Shown: positions 42,882 to 51,990 of the stretch, in pieces
Layout of the letters: every line of letters starts with the position of its first letter
How positions within the stretch are numbered: position 1 is the stretch's first letter
Assembly: GCA_019192455.1 (NCBI GenBank)
Contig: JAHCML010000006.1
Location: forward strand, 124,604-188,603
Direction: 5' to 3'
DNA length: 64,000 nucleotides
From: Alphaproteobacteria bacterium SS10
Lineage (GTDB): Bacteria; Pseudomonadota; Alphaproteobacteria; TMED2
Notes under the pieces: model-generated
Told to the model about the DNA's origin: nothing
Seen by the model: only the letters and a program-made list of their open reading frames with translations
The model's database searches: none
Position numbers and translations under genes: made by a program

Positions 42882-44687
42882 CTACTCAACCCGGATATCG
42901 GCGGGGGTCGCACCATTGCAGTAATTCCGCCAGGCGGCAATGTAGGCATCTTCAAGCTGGTGCGTGCGGGCATGCGTATCGAACAATGCCATCGAATGGC
43001 GCCGCGCGATTAGGTCATCACGTAGCGCCTGTCTCGCGGCCCCATCATCAATTAGGCCTGTCGCCATATTCAGGAACTCATCTGCATCCTGTGCCACCAA
43101 TTGGCCAAGCCCTGCGGCGCTAAGCAAGCTTTGTGAGACGCGAGACGCAAAGTGGTTCCCCTGCATGGCTAGAACCGGCAGGCCAGCCCATAGGCAATCA
43201 CCAGTGGTCGTGTGACCACCATAGGGACGGGTGTCGAGCGCCAGGTCTGCTGCCTGCAGCCGGGTCAAATGCCCATCCCGATCCATGCTGGGCGAGAAGA
43301 TTAACCGTCCCTCATCGATGCCTGCCTGCACCGCCGCCGCGATCATATTGTCTTTGGCAGCCTGGCTAGCACCAAACATCCAGAGCACCGTCTTCTCACG
43401 GGCAGCCAGAATGCGAAGCCACACTTCAAAGACCGGCTGTGTGACCTTGTAGATTGTGTTCGCAACCGCCAATACCAGGCCGTCTTCCGGCAGCCCAAAT
43501 GCCTTCCGTTCCGGCGTTTCACCAGGCAGTGGCTGGGCGCCGTCATTCATCTGGTACGTATCGGGTAGATAGATCAGGTTCAGGGGGTACTGGCCGCGCG
43601 CAGCCTCTGGAACCAGGATCGGATCAACCACCTGATAGTTAATCCATGGGGCCACCATGGGCGCCGCATATCCCAGATAATGGATCTGAACCGGTGCCGG
43701 GCGGAGGGCCATGATGTCCTGCCGGTTGAACTCGGTCCAACCCTTCATATCAATCAGCACCTGAATGCCGTCATCACGGATCTGCGCGGCAGCCTCAGCG
43801 GAAGAGGCCTGGCTTAAATCGAAAAACCTATCAGCATCCCGCTCTGGGTCTTGCCGATACCGGCTGTCATCCATTGGCGGTAAGGCGTAGGCGGTTACAT
43901 GCACACGGTCCCGATCATGGGCACCGAACATACCGCGAGCCAATTGCCCGCCAGCCTGCTTACGGAAGTTTGCGGACAGATAGCCGATCCGAAGCGGCCC
44001 CTCACCCGCCGCTTTGGCCTTAGGCCAGTCGGTAAATGGTGGCGAGGTCAGTCCCCGTGCAAGCTGCTCGGCGCGCGCCTGCGATAGGGTCGCCAAGAGA
44101 GCGTCATCCTCAGTATCCGCCGGGTTGGCTAACCCTTCCAGTAGGGTCAGGCTTTGGCCCTGTTGCCAGCGTTCTGCCATGGCGGTGCGAAGCTGTGCCA
44201 ACCCAGCCCAATCACAGATGCGCCGGGCCAGGTTCAGCCGGGCCAGCATGATCTCAGGGTTATCAGGCTGAAGCTCAGAAGCGGCGCGGTAGAAGCCATC
44301 TGCAGCCGCGTAGTCACCCTGCTGGGCGGCCACAAAACCCCGCCAATAGATGGCATAGGCAAAATCTGGGGCCTGACGCACCGCCTCGGCAAACGCGCTC
44401 GCTGCCAAATCTAATTGCCCGGCACCATAGGCCGCAATGCCGTGGTTCAACCGGTAAATTGGCTGCGCTTGATCCAGGGCTATTGCCTGATCAAAAGCCA
44501 TCATCGCCGCGTCAAAGTTACGAAGCCGAGTTTGCGCCCGACCAAGCTCATGTAATACCGCCGCCCGCTGATTCCCATCCAGGTTGCCACCATCGGCCAA
44601 CAGCTCAGCGGCAAGCTCGATTGCCTTAATGGCGTCACCGCCGGCAATCAGCTTCTGTAGCGTTAGGTGATGTGGATCTGCGGCCAT
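42882..44687 (-). CDS. SPINDLY/O-GlcNAc-transferase-like TPR glycosyltransferase
   Basis: A 601-residue protein with an N-terminal TPR part (about residues 5-210) and a C-terminal GT41-type domain. The latter contains LRIGYLSANFRKQAGGQLA, VLIDMKGWTEFNRQ, the PVQIHYLGYAAPM segment and the nucleotide-sugar binding LDTRPYGGHTTTGDCLWAGLPVL block, all characteristic of O-GlcNAc transferase and its bacterial relatives. These glycosylate Ser/Thr of proteins; flagellin or adhesin targets are known in bacteria. ATG 44687 is preferred because residues before it are Cys/Pro-rich and unlike the family; an extension to 44831 is possible. Confidence 0.88.
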   Translation of the reverse strand: MAADPHHLTLQKLIAGGDAIKAIELAAELLADGGNLDGNQRAAVLHELGRAQTRLRNFDAAMMAFDQAIALDQAQPIYRLNHGIAAYGAGQLDLAASAFAEAVRQAPDFAYAIYWRGFVAAQQGDYAAADGFYRAASELQPDNPEIMLARLNLARRICDWAGLAQLRTAMAERWQQGQSLTLLEGLANPADTEDDALLATLSQARAEQLARGLTSPPFTDWPKAKAAGEGPLRIGYLSANFRKQAGGQLARGMFGAHDRDRVHVTAYALPPMDDSRYRQDPERDADRFFDLSQASSAEAAAQIRDDGIQVLIDMKGWTEFNRQDIMALRPAPVQIHYLGYAAPMVAPWINYQVVDPILVPEAARGQYPLNLIYLPDTYQMNDGAQPLPGETPERKAFGLPEDGLVLAVANTIYKVTQPVFEVWLRILAAREKTVLWMFGASQAAKDNMIAAAVQAGIDEGRLIFSPSMDRDGHLTRLQAADLALDTRPYGGHTTTGDCLWAGLPVLAMQGNHFASRVSQSLLSAAGLGQLVAQDADEFLNMATGLIDDGAARQALRDDLIARRHSMALFDTHARTHQLEDAYIAAWRNYCNGATPADIRVE

Positions 44688-44883
44688 GGCTTCCGAGATG
44701 CAACGATATTGGGTGCTTTTGATCAGCACGGTGATCTGGTCACGGGGCTTGGGCGACTTCGCCCTTGCACAAACACCGCAGGCCGGGCAAGACGCGGTAA
44801 CCCGATGATGAGCAGAAGGTAGCGGCTGCAAAGCCAGGCAACCAGATCAACCCGCATACCAGTCTGAGGAAGACACTCGATAG

Positions 44884-45486
44884 GTGCTAGCAACCCTCAC
44901 CAACCCAATCCGTCGGCTCTATAATTGGAGCCTTGAGGTGGCAGCCCACCGGCATGCCCGTTGGTATCTGGCGGCCGTCTCCTTTGCCGATAGCTCGTTC
45001 TTCCCGATCCCGCCGGATGTGATGCTGATCCCGATGGCGCTGGCCGATCGTGCACGTGCCTTCGGTCATGCCGCGATCTGTACCCTCGCCTCAGTCTTAG
45101 GTGCCGTTGCGGGTTATGCCATCGGCGCCCTGCTGTTTGAACTGGTGGCCCGCCCAATCCTGGCGCTTTACGGCTATGAAGCCGTGTTTGAGAACTTTGG
45201 CGATTACTACCGCGAGTATGGTGCCTGGATTGTCATGGCGGCCGGCTTCACGCCGCTGCCGTTTAAGGTGGTGACCATTGCCTCTGGCACCGTCTACATG
45301 AACCTAGCCGTGTTTATCTTGGCAGCCGCCCTATCGCGGGGCGCTCGGTTCTTCTTGGTTGCCGGGTTGCTTTATTGGATTGGCCCACCGATCCGGAATT
45401 TCATCGACAAACACCTGCCCTGGCTGTCTCTGCTCGGCTTGGCCTTGCTGATTGGCGGGTTTATGGCGCTTGCCCTGTTGATTTGA
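44884..45486 (+). CDS. VTT-domain (DedA/YqaA-like) membrane protein
   Basis: A 200-residue inner-membrane protein of the SNARE-associated/VTT family, close to YqaA. The conserved element DSSFFPIPPDVMLIPMAL (about residues 38-55) matches the G..  P-x-P-x-x-(V/L) signature and is followed by four to five membrane helices, plus GFTPLPFKVVTIASGTV (about 119-135). Homologs maintain the membrane potential and may scramble lipids. The start is GTG at 44884, with a preceding gap of 196 bp to the divergent glycosyltransferase gene. dsbB follows 96 bp later. Confidence 0.82.
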   Translation: MLATLTNPIRRLYNWSLEVAAHRHARWYLAAVSFADSSFFPIPPDVMLIPMALADRARAFGHAAICTLASVLGAVAGYAIGALLFELVARPILALYGYEAVFENFGDYYREYGAWIVMAAGFTPLPFKVVTIASGTVYMNLAVFILAAALSRGARFFLVAGLLYWIGPPIRNFIDKHLPWLSLLGLALLIGGFMALALLI

Positions 45487-45582
45487 ATCCCACCTGGTGT
45501 CACCCTATTTTTCTAGAGACGTGGTGATGCTGATGCTGAGCCGCATCGAAGTGTTTAGCGGCTAAAGACAGCGCCTAAGACC

Positions 45583-46173
45583 ATGGTGGGAAGCCACAAT
45601 TTATCATCCGGTGCCATGGGCACCGCCGAGTTTAATGCGATTGCCGGGCCGGAAGCGTTCCGGGCAGGCCCACGCATTACCGGACGGATGGCCGGCGTTG
45701 GCGCCTTGATTATTGCCCTGTTCATGCTGGGCTTCGCCCTCATCAGCCAATACGCCTTTGGCCTTCAACCCTGTGAACTCTGCGTTGTTCAGCGCTGGCC
45801 TTGGGTTGCCGTGCTGGTGCTGGCCATTGGTGCCATCGCCACCGCCCATCATAAATTTGCCCAGGCTATGCTCTTGCTAACCATCGGCCTCGCCCTGTTC
45901 GCCAATACGGCGATTGCTGGCTTTCATGTCGGCGTGGAACAGGGCTGGTGGGCTGGCCTAGCAAGTTGTTCGCCCGCCTTACCAACCGGCGGCTCCATTG
46001 AGGAATTGCGCGCGCATTTACTGGCGGCCCCAACCGTGTCATGCGGTGACGTCACCTGGAGCCTGCTCGGCATCTCAATGGCTGGTTACAATATGCTGAT
46101 CTCTTTTGGCCTGGGTGCGCTGATGGCAATCAAGGCCTGGCAAGTTCAAGGCGAGCCTGTCGATCAGCATTAA
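45583..46173 (+). CDS. dsbB: Disulfide bond formation protein B
   Basis: A 196-residue membrane protein with four hydrophobic helices that reoxidises periplasmic DsbA by passing electrons to quinones. The first periplasmic cysteine pair is QPCELCVVQRWPW (about residues 65-77; CxxC). The second pair lies in LASCSPALPTGG and TVSCGDVTW in the second loop. The N-terminus before the first helix is 40-odd residues long, so ATG 45616 is a possible start. No DsbA gene is in the window. Confidence 0.88.
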   Translation: MVGSHNLSSGAMGTAEFNAIAGPEAFRAGPRITGRMAGVGALIIALFMLGFALISQYAFGLQPCELCVVQRWPWVAVLVLAIGAIATAHHKFAQAMLLLTIGLALFANTAIAGFHVGVEQGWWAGLASCSPALPTGGSIEELRAHLLAAPTVSCGDVTWSLLGISMAGYNMLISFGLGALMAIKAWQVQGEPVDQH

Positions 46174-46194
46174 GCGTCGATAATCACTTAAGCA

Positions 46195-47856
46195 TTACTC
46201 AACATCGGTATCGCGGACGCTTTTCTGGCGGCGGGTCGGCACGCGCCGGAACTGGTCGCGAATGCTCTTGTTGCCCGTGCCACCGGATGTACCGCCGTCA
46301 CCCACAACCCTTGCAGCACCCGCCTCCCCACCACTGTCACCGCGTGGAACCGGCACCTTGGGTTGTTCGCTAGCTTTCGCCATTCGTGCGATGGCGGCGG
46401 CCTGGCGGCGGGCCTCATCGGCATTCGGGATCGGCATACCGGTTGCCTGATCAACATCACCCGAGGGTTTTGCCGCTATGGCTGGCGTGCTGGCAGCTGC
46501 GTCTTTCTGCTGGGCCTCAGCACGAGCCGCGCGGCGTTGTGCCCGTTCAGCCCGGCGTTCGGCAAGGGCACTGCGACGATCCTCGGTGGCATCAGCTGGT
46601 GCGCCCTCATTGCTAACCGCTGCACGTACGGCAGAACCGGCAGCGCGTACGGCATTGTCCACGCTTCGCCGTGCGCGCCGCCCTGCGCGGGCCCCGCGAC
46701 GACGGCTTGAGCGCCTCGCATTCTCGTCTTCTTCGGCCGCTTGCTTAGCCGCCTCTTGTTCAGCGATCGCTGCAGCTTCAGCTGCCTTGCGGGCGGCCTC
46801 TGTACCAGCAATCGCCCGCAGCTTCGCAGCACGGGCAATCTGTTGCTTCGTTGGTTTAGGTGGAAGCCCCTGGGCCTCACGTTCGGCCGCCTCCGCCGCC
46901 TCACGCTCGGCCATCACCAATGGAATCTCACGGCGCAGCCATTCGGTCGCCCGGGGCCACAGCAAATCCTCACTCGCCGAGTTAAAGAAGCCATCATGGC
47001 CGATCTCTTCAACACCAGCGCGGAAGGGGGTTAGCGGGATATGAACAGACCGTGCATTTGGATAGCAATCCAGCAGGCCTTCCGCCGCGATTGCGCTGGT
47101 CCACTCATCATCACTGAAGCTATAGGCGGTAATCGGCGCCGTTAACGCCTCAAACCCAGGCGTTTTCTCAACGCCATAGGCGCCATCCTCATCCCGCGCC
47201 CATTTGGCGATGCGCAGGGCGGCTGCAGCTGGCAAATCCGTGCTGTTGGCCAGCGATCCGCGTGGCAGATAGCCAAAAGTTCGGATGAGCATCGGCAACT
47301 TCACACCGTAGCGCCAGTTGCGCCGCATCCGATCCGTTTTTGGCCAGAACAGGTGGTGGTCTAGCCCCGATGCGATGAACAGGTACTCATTCGCCTGATC
47401 CGGCTCTTCGGTCAGGCCGACAAGCTGACCACCAAGACCATGGGCGATGACAAAGACCGGCAGTTTGGCGATGTATTGCTGTGCCCAATCAAGGGCCCCA
47501 GCCGCATCCAGCTTACCCCATTGGGTGATACTGGCTTCAGCCTCCCTGATCTCACTGGTCAGCGAGCCGCCGATACCGCGGTAGTCATAGGTTAGAACCG
47601 CAGCCCCACGGCCAGCCAGATGCTCGGCAAACGGCTCATAAAAGCTGCGCTTAACCCCAGCCTCTGAATTGATAATCACCAGGCATAAGGGCGCGGTCAG
47701 GCCAGTTGCCGCCGTTGGCTCATAAAGCGTTGCGGCCAGCGGCAAGCCATCCTTGGCGGTAATCCGCAAGTCCTTGGACAAGAAGTAGGATATCGCGTCT
47801 TTGCTGCTCACGCCCGGGGACCAATCAAAGGTGGCAGCCCACCAGTGGGGCTGCAT
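46195..47856 (-). CDS. Alpha/beta-hydrolase-like protein with Ser-to-Gly nucleophile and Arg/Ala-rich tail
   Basis: A 553-residue protein. The first ~320 residues are an alpha/beta hydrolase of the COG4757-like group (GRGAAVLTYDYRGIGGS, about 82-98; ITAYSFSDDEW with the expected Asp; EEIGHDGFF with the expected His). The nucleophile elbow, normally GHSxGG, here reads AHGLGG, with Gly140 where Ser should be (codon GGT), so hydrolase activity is doubtful. The C-terminal ~230 residues are disordered, Ala/Glu/Arg-rich, with a basic block (RRSSRRRGARAGRRARRS) suited to binding nucleic acid or a charged partner. Ends 21 bp after the convergent dsbB. Confidence 0.75.
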   Translation of the reverse strand: MQPHWWAATFDWSPGVSSKDAISYFLSKDLRITAKDGLPLAATLYEPTAATGLTAPLCLVIINSEAGVKRSFYEPFAEHLAGRGAAVLTYDYRGIGGSLTSEIREAEASITQWGKLDAAGALDWAQQYIAKLPVFVIAHGLGGQLVGLTEEPDQANEYLFIASGLDHHLFWPKTDRMRRNWRYGVKLPMLIRTFGYLPRGSLANSTDLPAAAALRIAKWARDEDGAYGVEKTPGFEALTAPITAYSFSDDEWTSAIAAEGLLDCYPNARSVHIPLTPFRAGVEEIGHDGFFNSASEDLLWPRATEWLRREIPLVMAEREAAEAAEREAQGLPPKPTKQQIARAAKLRAIAGTEAARKAAEAAAIAEQEAAKQAAEEDENARRSSRRRGARAGRRARRSVDNAVRAAGSAVRAAVSNEGAPADATEDRRSALAERRAERAQRRAARAEAQQKDAAASTPAIAAKPSGDVDQATGMPIPNADEARRQAAAIARMAKASEQPKVPVPRGDSGGEAGAARVVGDGGTSGGTGNKSIRDQFRRVPTRRQKSVRDTDVE

Positions 47857-47963
47857 GGAAGTCGCTGAAGACTAGAAGCAAGTTCCGGTCCAACGCCGTA
47901 TAGGCGAAAGGTAACGGTGACGGTGCCGATTGCAAAGCTTAAGCAAGTTTAACGAAGGGTTCG

Positions 47964-48548
47964 TTAAATCTCGTCGAGCTCAGAATCCCAATAGAGAAAG
48001 TCGCGCCAGCTCTCATGGAGGAAGTTGGGCGGGTAGGACCGGCCATTTTCCTGAAGCTGATAACTGCTCGGCTGAACTGGCTCATTCAACGGCTCCATCC
48101 CGCAGACCTTAGGCATTTTATTGCCCTTAGCGAGGTTACAGCGGCCGCAGGAAGTCACCACGTTTTCCCAGCTAGTCTTCCCGCCCTTAGAGCGCGGAAT
48201 GACGTGGTCAAAGGTCAGCTCTTGGGTCGGAAACTTACCGCCGCAATACTGGCAGATGAACCGGTCGCGCAGGAATACGTTGAAGCGGGTAAAGGCCGGG
48301 CGGCGATCGGTTGAGACATAGTCTTTGAGCGAGATAACGCTCGGCAACTGCATCTCAAATGTTGGGGATCGAACAACCGTTTCATACCGGCTGATAATAT
48401 TAACGCGGTCCAGGAACACCGCCTTGACCGCGTCTTGCCATGACCACAATGACAGTGGGAAGTAACTTAACGGCCTGAAATCGGCGTTAAGGACCAGGGC
48501 AGGGCTACCATCAGGCGGTGATACCATCGAGTGGGCATGCACGGTCAA
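47964..48548 (-). CDS. HNH endonuclease
   Basis: A 194-residue protein with an HNH nuclease domain. CQYCGGKFPTQELTFDHVIP (about residues 83-102) holds the zinc cysteines and the first catalytic His, and SWENVVTSCGRCNLAKGNKMP (about 108-128) the Asn and second zinc pair. The N-terminal portion PALVLNADFRPLSYFPLSLWSWQDA is the hallmark of a widespread alphaproteobacterial HNH family. The start could be TTG 48548, GTG 48542 or ATG 48527 (MVSPPDG); the GTG has a GGGAG site at proper spacing. Its cellular role (restriction, repair or other) is not known. Confidence 0.87.
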   Translation of the reverse strand: MTVHAHSMVSPPDGSPALVLNADFRPLSYFPLSLWSWQDAVKAVFLDRVNIISRYETVVRSPTFEMQLPSVISLKDYVSTDRRPAFTRFNVFLRDRFICQYCGGKFPTQELTFDHVIPRSKGGKTSWENVVTSCGRCNLAKGNKMPKVCGMEPLNEPVQPSSYQLQENGRSYPPNFLHESWRDFLYWDSELDEI

Positions 48549-48802
48549 TCACTCCCAACTTCTACGCGAAAGACCGTCATACCTCTTTAATATGCCGTAA
48601 CTTACGCCTCGAAAGAGTTGATGATTAGGTAAGCGATATCGGCCTGGCTGACAACGTAAGGCGCTGCAATCAGGGCATTTTGTCATATGCCCGTCATAAG
48701 AACCGGCCAGAACGCGGATTTTCGGCACCAATTTGTGACGTTTGGCCATCCCAGCGAGGGCCAATCCAGCCGCTATTAACAAAAACAGCCCGAATCAGAC
48801 GA

Positions 48803-49372
48803 TCACCGGCAGGCACCGATAGAACCAGGTGAACAGACCCGCTGACCATCAATCCAAGTAGCGCCAGAAAGGTCAGCATCTCGGAAAATCGCGTCACCAA
48901 CCTCAGCGCCCGTTAGGTCGGCGTTGGTTAGAATCGCGTCAACAAACCTGGCACCGCGTAGGTCGGCATTGCTGAAGTCACTGCCATTCAGATTGGCCCG
49001 GGTAAAGTCAGCGGATTGAAGGCGCGCGTCGCGAAAATCTGCCTGTACAACCTCAGCGCTAATAAACTTGCCGCGATAGATATCAGCCTCGGCAAAGTTG
49101 GTTTCACTGACATTGGCACGCTGGAACGTCACATCGCGAAGCTTGGCGCCCTCAAGGTTCAAACCGCGAAGGTCTTGCCCATCAAAATAGCAACGGCGCC
49201 AGTTAACGCCGGGTGCCGCCACATCGGTGCAGGCGGCAAGGCTATGCGAGACGGGAACCAGGCTCGTGCTTAGGCCCAAACCCAGCGCGAATGCATTCAA
49301 GGCGAAACCAGCGACTAAAGCCCCAGCCTGCAATCGTTGCGTAACAGCCTTATTCAGTCCCCAAAACATCAT
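48803..49372 (-). CDS. Pentapeptide-repeat protein with signal peptide
   Basis: A 189-residue protein. A hydrophobic N-terminus (ALVAGFALNAFALGLGL, about residues 17-33) looks like a signal peptide or anchor. About 100 residues of pentapeptide repeats follow (A-D/N-L/F-x-x pattern, e.g. ADFTRANLNGSDFSNADLRG), forming a quadrilateral beta-helix. Such folds mimic DNA in some gyrase-protecting proteins, but exported ones like this are of unknown use. It has two Cys near the ends (TDV..CYFDG, CSPGSIGAC). It ends 10 bp before the thioesterase reading the same strand begins its last codon, so it lies downstream of the thioesterase in one unit. Confidence 0.8.
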   Translation of the reverse strand: MMFWGLNKAVTQRLQAGALVAGFALNAFALGLGLSTSLVPVSHSLAACTDVAAPGVNWRRCYFDGQDLRGLNLEGAKLRDVTFQRANVSETNFAEADIYRGKFISAEVVQADFRDARLQSADFTRANLNGSDFSNADLRGARFVDAILTNADLTGAEVGDAIFRDADLSGATWIDGQRVCSPGSIGACR

Positions 49373-49382
49373 CCAAACCCAT

Positions 49383-49859
49383 TCAACTCGACTTCACCAT
49401 CGCCATGGATCGGCCAACGCGCTTAGCCAACGGATCGTCGGCAGCAAGCATTGGTTCGGCGGCGAGATAGCTTAGCAGGGCCTCAGGCATGGGCGCCGAA
49501 CGCCTGGTCTGCATGTTCACATGAACGAACAGCATTTCAGCGCTGGCGGCCTGATAGCCCTCAGCGTCATTGGTCATCACCATTAAGAGATGGAGACGCT
49601 TCCCATCATAGTCCACCAATGATGTGCCGATTTTAAACGGGGCGCCGCCCCGCATCTCCCGATCATAGATAAGGTGCTGTTCAACAGCGAAAAGCGAGTG
49701 CTGGTCCTCTTTGACGTAACGCTCACCGACACCCAGGTGATCGAAAACCTGATCTGTCGCCTGATCGAACGCCATGAGGTAGTAAGCCACGTTCAAATGG
49801 CCGTTGTAGTCCAGCCACTCGTCTAGAATGAGGCCCCGATGGTCCGGCAGTGTCGACAT
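49383..49859 (-). CDS. Thioesterase family protein (4HBT, betainyl-CoA type)
   Basis: A 158-residue hot-dog-fold thioesterase. The N-terminal EWLDYNGHLNVAYYLMAFDQ (about residues 11-30) carries the Asp catalytic motif of the 4HBT group, and EQHLIYDREMRGGAPFKI lies in the middle. The N-terminal pattern is close to that of betainyl-CoA thioesterases of carnitine catabolism, but no carnitine gene is nearby. ATG 49859 (MSTLPDHRG) is chosen over 49922, as the leader is not family-like. It is upstream of the pentapeptide-repeat gene on the same strand. Confidence 0.82.
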   Translation of the reverse strand: MSTLPDHRGLILDEWLDYNGHLNVAYYLMAFDQATDQVFDHLGVGERYVKEDQHSLFAVEQHLIYDREMRGGAPFKIGTSLVDYDGKRLHLLMVMTNDAEGYQAASAEMLFVHVNMQTRRSAPMPEALLSYLAAEPMLAADDPLAKRVGRSMAMVKSS

Positions 49860-50320
49860 TGGTGCTAAACAGTCTTTTGTTTGGGTGGACAGGGTGACTA
49901 AACCACCGACCAGAACTGGCACAGCATGATCGGATAACGGACGGTTGAAAAGAGCCCCTGAACCAGGCTGCGAAACAGCAGCTTGTGACTAAAACATCAC
50001 CAAATGGTGCCAATTGGCAACACCCCTCCCGTGCTGCAAAATTCCGCCTCGAAACCGCCATAGCCGCAGCCCCGGTGAGGTGTTAACCATGGGGCTATAT
50101 GGAAGGCGTGCCCGCGATTAAATCTACCGACAGGCGGCTCTCGCGATCTCTGGCTGAGATGGCAAATAAAGCCAATCCAAATGTCGTTCGCTGACGTACA
50201 GTGATGCGAAATTAGGTTGGCGTAAATCCAAGTCGGTGTATTCAATAGCGCTGGGGCGGCAACCTAGAACAAGCATCAAACCCGATAGTGGGATTGATGG
50301 TTAAGGTAGTGAAGACCCCC
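49860..50320. other. Intergenic region between the thioesterase and mlaA
   Basis: About 460 bp without a supported gene. It contains a perfect palindrome GCCAATTGGC (50009-50018) and AT-rich stretches at 50190-50240 that could hold the mlaA promoter. I found no riboswitch or terminator of note. Confidence 0.45.
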
Positions 50321-51199
50321 ATGCGTTCTGCGTCTGACATTTCAATGTTTTCGAAACTAGGCCTCCAGCTTCGGCAATTTGCCCTGTTGGGCGTTGTTGT
50401 TGCCAGCCTTTCCGCCTGCGCCAGCACTGGCAGCGGCGTTGCAGAGGATGGGGTTTACGACCCAATTGAACCGTTCAACCGCGGTGTTTTCGAATTCAAC
50501 GATGCGGTTGATGAGGTTGCGCTAGAGCCAGCGGCACAGCTCTATCGCGATACCCTGCCACGTGAAATCCGCGTCGGTATCTCGAATGTCCTTCGCAACC
50601 TTCGCACCCCAGTGATCTTTGGTAACCAGGTCCTGCAAGGCGACCTTGAAGGCGCCGGCAACGCGCTGGTTCGTTTTGTTACCAACACCCTGGCTGGTCT
50701 TGGCGGTCTTTTGGACCCAGCTGGCGAGAATGGTTACGAGTATGAATATGAAGATTTCGGCCAAACCCTAGCAGTTTGGGGCGTTGGTGAGGGCCCGTAT
50801 CTGGTGCTACCACTGCTTGGCCCATCCAACGTTCGTGACACGGTTGGCTTCATCGTTGACAGCCTAGCCGACCCGATCAGCATCATCGCCGACAACCAGC
50901 ATGTGGGCGCCGAGTACACAATCGCGTCCAGCGGTGCCTTCGCCATCTCTGAGCGGGCGAAGGCTTTGGCCGCTATCCGCGAGATCAAGGACAGCTCGGT
51001 CGATTACTACGCCACCTTGCGGAACCTCTATCAGCAGCGCCGCGATGGCCTGATTGCCGATGGTGCACCCGATATCGACATTCCAAACTTCGATGACATC
51101 TCAGACATCGATGATGAGCCGATTGACCCTGCAGAGCAGGCTGCCGCTCTGCCGCCATCCATCATGGGCGGTGCACGGCTTGCTGAGCAGGTCGAGTAA
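50321..51199 (+). CDS. mlaA: Outer-membrane lipid asymmetry lipoprotein MlaA (VacJ)
   Basis: A 292-residue lipoprotein that removes misplaced phospholipids from the outer leaflet and passes them to MlaC. A lipobox LSAC places the lipidated Cys at about residue 33. The family region begins YDPIEPFNRGVFEFNDAVDE (about 45-64) and includes YLVLPLLGPSNVRDTVGF and DPISIIADNQ. ATG 50321 is used because the frame extended to 50288 adds residues before the signal. It precedes mlaC by 173 bp in the same direction, giving a partial Mla pathway; the MlaFEDB genes are not here. Confidence 0.92.
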   Translation: MRSASDISMFSKLGLQLRQFALLGVVVASLSACASTGSGVAEDGVYDPIEPFNRGVFEFNDAVDEVALEPAAQLYRDTLPREIRVGISNVLRNLRTPVIFGNQVLQGDLEGAGNALVRFVTNTLAGLGGLLDPAGENGYEYEYEDFGQTLAVWGVGEGPYLVLPLLGPSNVRDTVGFIVDSLADPISIIADNQHVGAEYTIASSGAFAISERAKALAAIREIKDSSVDYYATLRNLYQQRRDGLIADGAPDIDIPNFDDISDIDDEPIDPAEQAAALPPSIMGGARLAEQVE

Positions 51200-51372
51200 A
51201 GCTCAGGCTGGCGGTCGTGCATTGCTCGCTTGCCCCGGCCACACCAACTTTATAGGTATGCAGTCAAAGACGGTACTCACCTAAGCTATGGTGATCCCGA
51301 AGAGTGTTTGCCGGGCGCTCGCTGAACGGACACTGACCAGCGGTCGCACATAGATCCAGGAAGATAACTGCC

Positions 51373-51987
51373 ATGAACCGCCGCCAATTTATTGCAGCGC
51401 TTACGCTATCAACCGGATTGGTTTCCGTTCTGCCGTCACTTGCCACCGCGCAAAGCAATGAGGCTGCAGAGGCTTTTATCAAGCAGACGGGTGATGAGGT
51501 CATCGCCGCCCTAAAGGATGGCTCTGCCAAGGGCGCAAACGCCTCCGGTTGGTTCAGCGATATGCTTGGCCGTACCATGGATATCGAGACCATGGGACGC
51601 TTCACCCTGGGCCGCTTTTGGCGTTCAGCCAGCCCAGCCCAACGTAGTGAGTTCCTAGACGCCTTCCGCGACAACCTCGTGGCCGTCTATAGCCGCCGCT
51701 TGCAGGAGTATTCCGGCGAAGACTTCCAGATCATCAGCAGCCGCCCACAAAGCAAAGACACGCTGGTCACCACCCGCATCACCTCACCCACCGGTCAGGC
51801 AATCGATGCTGATTGGCGCGTGCGCGACCAAGGTGATGGCTCTTACCGCGTGATCGATTTCGTGGTTGGCAATGTCAGCCTGCTAGCCAGCCAGCGCTCT
51901 GAATACGCCTCGGTGATCCAACGCAATGGCGGGTCAATCGATGCGCTGATCCAAGCCATCCGCGCCAAAACGGCTGAGGCTGGCTAG
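51373..51987 (+). CDS. mlaC: Phospholipid-binding periplasmic protein MlaC
   Basis: A 204-residue periplasmic carrier that ferries phospholipid from MlaA to the inner-membrane Mla complex. The N-terminus MNRRQFIAALTLSTGLVSVL is a twin-arginine-like or Sec signal, cleaved near TAQSN (about residues 26-28). The MlaC domain contains FTLGRFWRSASPAQRSEFLD (about 77-96) and a DWRVRDQGDGSYRVIDFVV segment (about 139-157). Placed after mlaA, it is probably in the same operon. The following monooxygenase-like gene starts 3 bp after its stop. Confidence 0.9.
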   Translation: MNRRQFIAALTLSTGLVSVLPSLATAQSNEAAEAFIKQTGDEVIAALKDGSAKGANASGWFSDMLGRTMDIETMGRFTLGRFWRSASPAQRSEFLDAFRDNLVAVYSRRLQEYSGEDFQIISSRPQSKDTLVTTRITSPTGQAIDADWRVRDQGDGSYRVIDFVVGNVSLLASQRSEYASVIQRNGGSIDALIQAIRAKTAEAG

Positions 51988-51990
51988 GCC

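Noticed and set aside
46478-47044. Plus-strand Ala/Arg-rich frame of 188 codons
   Set aside because: Antisense to the Arg/Ala-rich tail of the alpha/beta hydrolase gene; low-complexity GC-rich sequence leaves both strands open.
48549-48802. Possible 77-codon minus-strand gene between the HNH and pentapeptide genes
   Set aside because: Low third-position GC, no ribosome-binding site and no hydrophobic or motif pattern; treated as non-coding.
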